In this document: positions 57,944 to 64,000 of the stretch, piece after piece
How the letters are laid out: each line of letters opens with the position of its first letter
Numbering within the stretch: position 1 is the first letter of the stretch
DNA from: Woeseia sp.
Lineage (GTDB): Bacteria > Pseudomonadota > Gammaproteobacteria > Steroidobacterales > Woeseiaceae
Assembly (NCBI GenBank): GCA_021773015.1
Contig: JAJFKW010000004.1
Coordinates: forward strand, 1 to 64,000
DNA length: 64,000 nucleotides
Direction: 5' to 3'
The notes under the pieces: generated by a model
Database searches by the model: none
What the model saw: only the letters and a program-made list of their open reading frames with translations
What the model was told of the DNA's origin: nothing
Position numbers and translations under genes: made by a program

Positions 57944-59887
57944 CTAACGGTTCTTTCGGTTCGCCACTAAATCGTCAACTACGGATGGGTCGGCCAATGT
58001 CGACGTATCTCCCAAATTGGCGTAGTCATTTTCCGCAACTTTGCGCAGAATTCGCCGCATAATTTTTCCTGAGCGCGTTTTTGGCAGTCCGGGCGCCCAT
58101 TGGATGAGATCCGGCGTCGCTATCGGCCCGATTTCTTTGCGCACCCATTGTTTCAGCTCTGTTAGCAATTCCTCGGAATGCTCTGCTCCACCCATGAGCG
58201 TCACATAGCAATAAATCCCTTGACCCTTGATTTCGTGCGGATAGCCAACCACGGCCGCCTCTGCCACCTTCGGATGCGATACCAGTGCGCTCTCAACCTC
58301 GGCGGTTCCCATACGATGACCGGAAATATTGAGCACATCATCCACCCGTCCGGTAATCCAATAATACCCATCCTCGTCTCGGCGCACACCGTCGCCCGTA
58401 AAATAGCAGCCCTCGAACGCGGTAAAGTAAGTATCAATAAAGCGTTGGTGGTCGCCGTAAACGGTACGCATTTGTCCAGGCCAGCTATCGGTAATCACGA
58501 GGACACCTTCTGCGGCGCCTTCAAGAACATTTCCATCAGTGTCGACGACGGCAGGTTGAATTCCGTACAGCGGTTTGCTGGCGGAGCCCGGCTTCAACGC
58601 GGTCGCACCAGGCAAAGGACTAATCAAAACACCGCCGGTTTCCGTTTGCCACCAGGTATCGACGATCGGGCAACGCCCTTCGCCCACGACATTGTAGTAC
58701 CACTCCCAAGCTTCCGGGTTTATGGGTTCGCCCACCGACCCCAGTAGTCTTAAGCTTTTGCGGGAGGTACGCGTAACCGGCTCATCACCCTCGCGCATCA
58801 GCGCACGTATCGCGGTCGGTGCCGTATAACAAATATTAACTTCGTGCTTATCACAGACCTCCCAAAATCTAGAAGCAGTAGGGTAATTCGGCAGTCCCTC
58901 GAACATCAATGTAATGGCGCCATTCGATAACGGTCCATATACGATGTAACTATGTCCCGTCACCCAGCCAACGTCCGCTGTACACCAGTACACATCGTCG
59001 CTGTGATAGTCGAAGATCGACTTGAAGGTGGACGTAACATAGACGAGATAGCCACCGGTCGTGTGCAAAACGCCTTTCGGCTTACCTGTCGATCCTGACG
59101 TGTAAAGAATAAATAGAGGATCTTCCGCATTCATCTCCTCGCATGGGCAATCAGCTGCAACCCGGTCCTCAACTTCGTGCAGCCAACAGTCTCGTTCCGG
59201 AAACCAGGCAATGTCGTTGCCGGTATTTCGTACAACCAGTACTTTTTCCAGAGTTTGCACATCGGGATGTGCGGCGGCGGCATCAACGTTAGCCTTAAGC
59301 GGTATCGCTTTCGCGCCGCGCACACCCTCATCCGCCGTAATTACAATATTTGAACTGCAATCGATAATCCTTCCTGCAAGGGCCTCCGGTGAAAAACCGC
59401 CGAACACAACGGAATGGACCGCGCCAATGCGAGCACACGCAAGCATTGCAATTGCTGCCTCGGGGATCATCGGCATATACAGGGTAATTCGATCACCTTT
59501 TTTGGCGCCCAACGACTTTAGTGAATTAGCAAACTTACAGACTCTTGCGTGCAATTCGCCGTAGGTTATCTTCAAGTCGCGCGAAGGATCGTCACCCTCC
59601 CAAATTATCGCTGTTACATCACGTTTTGTTGCTAAGTGTCGATCTACACAGTTGTAGCAAACATTAAGCGAACCATCCGCGTACCAGCGAATATGTAGAT
59701 TGTCTTTTGCGAACGATACATCTTTGACTTCGCTGAATTGCTTGATCCAGTCAACGCTCTGTGCTTGATCGCGCCAAAACCCTTCATTGTCGTCAATCGA
59801 AGTCTGGTAGGTCTTATCGTAGGATTCGCTGTCAATCCATGCGTGTTCGGCTATTGCCGCAGGTACGTCGTATATTTTGCTCATCAA
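57944..59887 (-). CDS. acs: Acetyl-coenzyme A synthetase
   Basis: Two-step adenylation and thioesterification of acetate. The P-loop is [24 protein letters not shown] is the acyl-binding motif; the catalytic Lys is in [15 protein letters not shown], the lysine that AcuC-type enzymes deacetylate. At 647 residues it matches E. coli. It is followed on the same strand upstream by citE-like and maoC-like genes with 26 bases spacing. Confidence 0.96.
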   Translation of the reverse strand: MMSKIYDVPAAIAEHAWIDSESYDKTYQTSIDDNEGFWRDQAQSVDWIKQFSEVKDVSFAKDNLHIRWYADGSLNVCYNCVDRHLATKRDVTAIIWEGDDPSRDLKITYGELHARVCKFANSLKSLGAKKGDRITLYMPMIPEAAIAMLACARIGAVHSVVFGGFSPEALAGRIIDCSSNIVITADEGVRGAKAIPLKANVDAAAAHPDVQTLEKVLVVRNTGNDIAWFPERDCWLHEVEDRVAADCPCEEMNAEDPLFILYTSGSTGKPKGVLHTTGGYLVYVTSTFKSIFDYHSDDVYWCTADVGWVTGHSYIVYGPLSNGAITLMFEGLPNYPTASRFWEVCDKHEVNICYTAPTAIRALMREGDEPVTRTSRKSLRLLGSVGEPINPEAWEWYYNVVGEGRCPIVDTWWQTETGGVLISPLPGATALKPGSASKPLYGIQPAVVDTDGNVLEGAAEGVLVITDSWPGQMRTVYGDHQRFIDTYFTAFEGCYFTGDGVRRDEDGYYWITGRVDDVLNISGHRMGTAEVESALVSHPKVAEAAVVGYPHEIKGQGIYCYVTLMGGAEHSEELLTELKQWVRKEIGPIATPDLIQWAPGLPKTRSGKIMRRILRKVAENDYANLGDTSTLADPSVVDDLVANRKNR

Positions 59888-59912
59888 GGTTTTCCGTAAT
59901 TTCTTATTTCAG

Positions 59913-60803
59913 TCAGTCGATTTTAGTGCCGCTTTGTTCAGCAACATCATCTATCATGCTTAGGACCTTGCGGGCTTGCAATAAATGTGGTCGATCGAGC
60001 ATTTTCCCATTCAGCGAGACAACACCAACGCCTGGTTGCTCGTCAAGTAACGCAATGATTTGCCGCGCATTTGCGACCTCCTCTGCGGTCGGTGTAAACG
60101 CACTATTTATGATCGCTATCTGATCTGGATGTATGGACAGCATTCCGGAAAAACCGTCGCGTCTAGCGCGCTCGGCATAAAGAGCAAGGCGCTTTGTATT
60201 TCTAAAATCCGCAAAAATTGTATCAATTGCCGGCACTTCCGCAGCGGCGGCGCCAAACAGGCACAGGGAACGTGCCAATTCGTAGGGCGCCAGCCAATTT
60301 CCGTCGACGTCTCGATTCTCGAGCGCACCGACCGCAGCACTTAAGTCTTCAGCTCCCCACGTTAGTGCGGCAATTCGAGCACTTGCTTGCGCATACTCAT
60401 GCATACGAAACAATGCAGCCGGCACCTCCGTCGTTAGCGGGATAATTTTCGTGTGCCCCGTGTCAACGGCGTTTTCTTGTTCTAATACATCTAGCAGCTT
60501 GCCAAGTCGCAAAACATCGCTGGCGCCGTGCACTTTAGGCAAGACGATGCCGTCCGGCGCATCGCGCATGACCTCGCGCAGATCAAGCAGCGAGTCTTTG
60601 GTATACAAAGGATTGATTCTTACCCAGACATCGAATTCTGGCCGGTCTTGGAGGAACTCCCTGATCAGGCTGCGGGCGCGTGGTCGTTCGCCAGCAGATA
60701 CGGAATCTTCCAAATCAAGGATCACTGCGTCAGCAGGCGACGCCAGGCACTTTTTCAATTTGCGCTCATTATCCGCCGGCACAAACAGATAACTTCTATT
60801 CAC
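59913..60803 (-). CDS. CitE/HpcH-family CoA lyase
   Basis: A 296-residue TIM-barrel lyase. [41 protein letters not shown] is the family start; [10 protein letters not shown] and the Glu of [10 protein letters not shown] and WGAEDLSA are metal/acid residues. Members act as citryl-CoA, malyl-CoA, citramalyl-CoA or mesaconyl-CoA-pathway lyases; the sequence alone does not choose. It overlaps the MaoC gene by 8 bases, which favours a hydratase-lyase pair such as mesaconyl-CoA hydratase plus citramalyl-CoA lyase. Confidence 0.82.
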   Translation of the reverse strand: MNRSYLFVPADNERKLKKCLASPADAVILDLEDSVSAGERPRARSLIREFLQDRPEFDVWVRINPLYTKDSLLDLREVMRDAPDGIVLPKVHGASDVLRLGKLLDVLEQENAVDTGHTKIIPLTTEVPAALFRMHEYAQASARIAALTWGAEDLSAAVGALENRDVDGNWLAPYELARSLCLFGAAAAEVPAIDTIFADFRNTKRLALYAERARRDGFSGMLSIHPDQIAIINSAFTPTAEEVANARQIIALLDEQPGVGVVSLNGKMLDRPHLLQARKVLSMIDDVAEQSGTKID

Positions 60804-61251
60804 TTGGCACCCTGTGCATTAAAGCCGTTCGCTGGCACTCACCAACCAACTCGCTATTTTGATTGAACGCGCGATGCAAAAAAGTGACGATACCGTTTGT
60901 TGGGCGCGACTCACTCTCCCGTAGAGCAACTACTTCGCTTTGTACGCGCAGCGTATCGCCATGAAATAGCGGCTTCGGAAATCGCACCTTGTCCCAGCCT
61001 AGATTGGCAACGGTTGTTCCGACGGTGGTATCGCCAACCGAAATCCCAACCATCAATCCAAGCGTCAAACAACTGTTGACGATCGGCGCGCCATACTCGG
61101 TCTGCTTCATATATTCCGCATCCAGATGCAACGGTGCAGGATTATGCGTCAGCGCGCTAAACCAAACATTGTCTGCTTCCGTAATCGTTCTTCGCAGCGC
61201 ATGGTCGAAAACCTGACCAACCGCAAATTCTTCAAAATAGAGTCCAGGCAT
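60796..61251 (-). CDS. MaoC-like hotdog hydratase
   Basis: A 151-residue hotdog-fold protein: [57 protein letters not shown], with the Asp/His hydratase motif of MaoC (D in ITEAD and H in PLHLD). It likely hydrates an enoyl-CoA or mesaconyl-type CoA for the overlapping CitE-like lyase. An extended -10 (TTGTTATAAT) at 61284-61289 puts the transcript start near 61277, which rules out a longer TTG start at 61284. Confidence 0.83.
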   Translation of the reverse strand: MPGLYFEEFAVGQVFDHALRRTITEADNVWFSALTHNPAPLHLDAEYMKQTEYGAPIVNSCLTLGLMVGISVGDTTVGTTVANLGWDKVRFPKPLFHGDTLRVQSEVVALRESESRPTNGIVTFLHRAFNQNSELVGECQRTALMHRVPSE

Positions 61252-61283
61252 TTCAGGGCTCACAATATCGACTTCGATACACA

Positions 61284-61292
61284 ATTATAACA
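61284..61292 (-). promoter_or_regulatory. Extended -10 promoter of the maoC-citE-acs run
   Basis: On the minus strand TTGTTATAAT (TATAAT at 61284-61289). No good -35 is seen at 17 bases; the TG motif suggests extended -10 recognition. Distance to the ATG at 61251 is about 26 bases. Confidence 0.5.
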
Positions 61293-61391
61293 AGGCGACG
61301 CAATGCATATTTCCGTTTTGAGCAATTGCCACCGGATTCCTCGATTTTTGGGACCGCAGAGCTAACAAAGTCCGATCATGCGGATTCAAAT

Positions 61392-61400
61392 TGCTATAAT
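61392..61400 (+). promoter_or_regulatory. Extended -10 promoter of the aldo/keto reductase gene
   Basis: TTGCTATAAT with TATAAT at 61395-61400, a TG one base before it and no clear -35. The predicted start near 61407 leaves about 26 bases of leader, containing AAGAG, before the ATG at 61433. Confidence 0.5.
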
Positions 61401-61432
61401 TTGCAGGTTCCGAACACAAGAGAATTCCAACG

Positions 61433-62347
61433 ATGATATCAAGACGTGATTTTACTTCAGCCATTGGCGCAGGCGTGTTGGTCGCCATGGGACCGAAGTC
61501 AACCTACGCACAAGCCGACGCCTTGCTGCATAGATCAATCCCCTCGTCCGGCGAAAAGCTTCCGATTGTCGGCGTTGGCACAAATCGATACGGCGTTGGC
61601 ACCGATTCACAGCTTCGCGCACCACTCAAAGCGGCACTCAGAAAGTTTCATGAATTGGGCGGAACAGTAATTGACACTGCCCCAGGTTACCGCACATCGG
61701 AGAATGTTTTAGGTGATCTGACGCATGAATTGGGAATCGGCGACGATTTGTTTATTGCGACGAAAGTCGACGTGCAGGGCCGCAATGCCAGTGAACAACG
61801 AATGGAGCAGTCGTTTTCGAAGCTCAACAAGTCGAAAATGGAGTTAATGCAAGTGCACAATCTGTTCGACTGGGAAAACAATTTGGCATTGATCAAAGAA
61901 TGGCAGCAAGCCGGTCGAATTCGCTACATCGGTGTTACGACGTCACGCGAGCGCGACTATGAAACCGTCGAGAAAATAATGTGCAATTACGATTTGGATT
62001 TTATACAAATCAATTATTCACTTGCGAATCAACGAAAATCGGCTGAGCGCATTTTGCCAATGGCCACAGACCGCGGAATGGCCGTTTTGGTAAATCGGCC
62101 GTTTGGTGGCGGCGGCGTATTCAAGAAACTGTCGCAAGCATCGATGCCGGAGTGGGCAGCGGAGTTTGACGCAAATAGTTGGGCGCAGTTTCTTCTAAAG
62201 TACGTCCTATCGAATCCGGCAGTGACATGCGCAATTCCCGGCATGACAAAGGAAAGACATGTTGTGGATAATCTCGCGGCCGCCGCTGGCAGACTGCCTA
62301 ACGAGGACATGCGTCGCCGCCAAGAAGCGTTTTTTGACGGCCTGTAA
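61433..62347 (+). CDS. Tat-exported aldo/keto reductase
   Basis: A 304-residue AKR with a twin-arginine signal (ISRRDFTSAIGAGVLVAM, cleavage near YAQA). The AKR tetrad is Asp81 and Tyr86 (DTAPGYRTSE), Lys111 (ATKVD) and His142 (MQVHNLFD). Tat export of a folded, probably NADPH-bound reductase is uncommon but known. The natural substrate is not indicated. It has its own promoter and lies upstream of mltF. Confidence 0.87.
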   Translation: MISRRDFTSAIGAGVLVAMGPKSTYAQADALLHRSIPSSGEKLPIVGVGTNRYGVGTDSQLRAPLKAALRKFHELGGTVIDTAPGYRTSENVLGDLTHELGIGDDLFIATKVDVQGRNASEQRMEQSFSKLNKSKMELMQVHNLFDWENNLALIKEWQQAGRIRYIGVTTSRERDYETVEKIMCNYDLDFIQINYSLANQRKSAERILPMATDRGMAVLVNRPFGGGGVFKKLSQASMPEWAAEFDANSWAQFLLKYVLSNPAVTCAIPGMTKERHVVDNLAAAAGRLPNEDMRRRQEAFFDGL

Positions 62348-62568
62348 TGGGTTTCGATCTTAGCCCGTCTGCGCTGTCGATTTTCTATACAACATAACCA
62401 ATTCAACTTAATCGTCGAAGCTGCAATTGTGTGCAGCGTACGGTAGCCTATAGTTAAACATTTTGGCCGTCGCCGAATCCAACTGCTGCGAACTGTGCGA
62501 CCCACTCGGTGTCTTAACAATCACAGGCATCGACAGAATGCGACAACTCTTTTAGCGGAGATATTTCA

Positions 62569-63972
62569 ATGCGTTATTTGCTCTACGTTTCGGTAGCAGT
62601 TTTGGTGGGCACGTGCTCATCGGCGCCGCCGTTGGTAGATCAGATTCGTGATTTAGGCGAATTGCGTGTCGTTACGCGTACAACACCGAGCACCTACTTT
62701 GTCGGGCCAGACGGTCCTGCCGGACCGGAATACGATCTCGTAAAAGGTTTAGCAAAAAGGCTCGACGTTGAGCTAGTTATTGAAACCGTCGACAGCGTAT
62801 CCGAAATTGTTCCGCGTGTTGTGTCAGGCGAAGTTCATATGGCGGCTGCGGGGCTGTCTATTACTGATTCTCGGCGACAGCAACTAGACTTTGGTCACCC
62901 CTACAACGCGGTTGACATGCACCTGATTTACAAGCTTGGCACCGGCCGACCGAGAAGTATCGCAGCGGCGGCTGGCCGCAGCATAGAGGTCGTTGCGGGC
63001 AGCAGTCATTCAGACATGATGGCAACACTTGACGAGCTGTATCCGGAGCTGGAGTGGTCAGAAAATGCGGACGTTGAGGTCGTCGATCTGCTTCGCAAAG
63101 TTGCGGAGGGCGAGCTGGATTTCACGGTTGCAGACAGTACTGAGTTCAATATTCAGCGACATTTCTATCCGGACCTTCGGGTCGCACTAGACCTGGAAAT
63201 CGCTGACCCGATCGCTTGGGCGTTCAAAAAGGATGATGGTGACAGTCTTCTTGCACTGGCGGACGAGTATTTGATTTCGTCTGATCGCGGCGGTTTGCTT
63301 GCACAAATACATGACCGTTACTTTGGTCATACAGAGAAATTTGACTACGTCGGAACGCGCGCTTTTATTCGCCATTTCGATAGCCGCTTCCCACGTTATA
63401 GACAGGTATTCGAAGACGCCGGCAGCGCACAGTCTGTCGACTGGCGACTTCTTGCTGCGATTGGTTACCAAGAATCGCATTGGCGGTCCCATGCAGTCTC
63501 ACCGACCGGCGTCCGTGGCATTATGATGTTGACTGAAGCGACCGCAGAATACCTGGATATTGAAGATCGGATGGATCCGCAAAGCAGTATTTATGGCGGT
63601 GCAGAGTTTTTTGCGCGGCAGCTCGAGCGCATTCCCGACAGCGTTAACTACCCAGACCGAACTTGGATGGCGCTTGCCGCGTATAACGTTGGTTTTTATC
63701 ATGTCAAAGACGCACGGCAAATTGTTGAATGGCAAGGCGGTGACCCTGATGCGTGGATTGATATCAGCAAAGCACTTCCGTTACTTGCAAAACAAAAATG
63801 GTACTCAAGAGTTCCGTATGGATATGCAAGAGGCTGGGAACCAGTTCTGTATGTCAATAATGTTCGTAGCTACCTAAATATATTGAACTGGATCACCGGC
63901 AATGATGAAACGCTACCCGAGGCAGATGAATCGGCAGACGAAGATAGCGCGGTCGAGATTGCGACACTCTAG
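62569..63972 (+). CDS. mltF: Membrane-bound lytic transglycosylase F
   Basis: A 467-residue protein: lipoprotein-type start (MRYLLYVSVAVLVGTCSSAPP; the -1 residue is Thr, so the lipobox is imperfect), an SBP_bac_3 domain (~25-260, LGELRVVTRTTPSTYFVG, GLAKRLDVELV), and a C-terminal SLT domain with catalytic Glu in AIGYQESHWRSHAVSPTGVRGIMMLTEATA. It cleaves peptidoglycan at the outer membrane. GGAG eight bases upstream supports the start. Its acidic tail ends just before the window edge. E. coli has mltF beside purL; here ~6.8 kb separate them. Confidence 0.92.
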   Translation: MRYLLYVSVAVLVGTCSSAPPLVDQIRDLGELRVVTRTTPSTYFVGPDGPAGPEYDLVKGLAKRLDVELVIETVDSVSEIVPRVVSGEVHMAAAGLSITDSRRQQLDFGHPYNAVDMHLIYKLGTGRPRSIAAAAGRSIEVVAGSSHSDMMATLDELYPELEWSENADVEVVDLLRKVAEGELDFTVADSTEFNIQRHFYPDLRVALDLEIADPIAWAFKKDDGDSLLALADEYLISSDRGGLLAQIHDRYFGHTEKFDYVGTRAFIRHFDSRFPRYRQVFEDAGSAQSVDWRLLAAIGYQESHWRSHAVSPTGVRGIMMLTEATAEYLDIEDRMDPQSSIYGGAEFFARQLERIPDSVNYPDRTWMALAAYNVGFYHVKDARQIVEWQGGDPDAWIDISKALPLLAKQKWYSRVPYGYARGWEPVLYVNNVRSYLNILNWITGNDETLPEADESADEDSAVEIATL

Positions 63973-64000
63973 CTGTATTGGCCACTCAAGTTTGCGACCT

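Overview
The window is a stretch of core chromosome from a free-living gammaproteobacterium. The evidence is gene order: tig-clpP-clpX-lon-hupB, asd-fimV-truA-accD-folC-dedD-cvpA-purF, nrdR-ribBA-nusB-thiL-pgpA and purL near mltF are all arrangements typical of that class. FimV, EpmA-type EF-P modification, EttA, TagH and DUF1820 point the same way. The genus cannot be fixed from the sequence alone. No phage, transposase, integrase or CRISPR array was seen. Most genes are on the minus strand in long runs.

Layout. 1-300: edge of a dispersed repeat, a terminator and tRNA-Asp/tRNA-Val. 400-7080: proteostasis cluster (HU, Lon, ClpX, ClpP, trigger factor). 7180-8900: tRNA operon (Pro, Arg, His, Lys, Leu, read on the minus strand from a strong stable-RNA-type promoter). 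Its spacers hold two arrays of an exactly 109-bp repeat and three 68-bp units resembling decayed 5' halves of tRNA-His. 8990-11410: periplasmic cyclophilin, MiaE and a receiver-Ser/Thr-kinase fusion. 11500-22130: purF-cvpA-dedD-folC-accD-truA-fimV-asd. 22250-28000: aroC, prmB, SCO1-like protein, psd-epmA-msrC and efp. 28290-32890: a FimX-like degenerate GGDEF/EAL protein and a second FimV-like protein, a likely type IV pilus / cyclic-di-GMP module. 33200-37400: topoisomerase IV (parC, parE).

37470-39980: rubrerythrin, a CCG-type iron-sulfur protein and DUF3501, behind a promoter whose -10 lies inside a perfect 7-1-7 palindrome. 40140-42160: xseB, a 48-residue membrane protein and a Ser/Thr kinase with a cyclic-nucleotide-binding-like tail. 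42170-46020: pgpA-thiL-nusB-ribBA-nrdR, without the usual ribD, ribE and ribH; the RibA half of RibBA has lost its zinc and catalytic motifs. 46080-51750: glyA, an AcuC-type deacetylase, ettA, a two-helix membrane protein and a zinc-ribbon protein. 51770-56380: purL, more copies of the dispersed repeat and a DUF1820 gene. 56650-57920: a lone TagH-like FHA protein. 57940-61250: acs with a CitE-like lyase and a MaoC hydratase. 61430-63970: a Tat-exported aldo/keto reductase and MltF.

The least explained material is (a) the 109-bp repeats between tRNA genes with relatives elsewhere, (b) the tRNA-His-derived 68-bp units, (c) the rubrerythrin/FeS/DUF3501 operon with its operator, and (d) the scattered phospho-signalling parts: two unusual Ser/Thr kinases and an FHA protein without secretion genes nearby.
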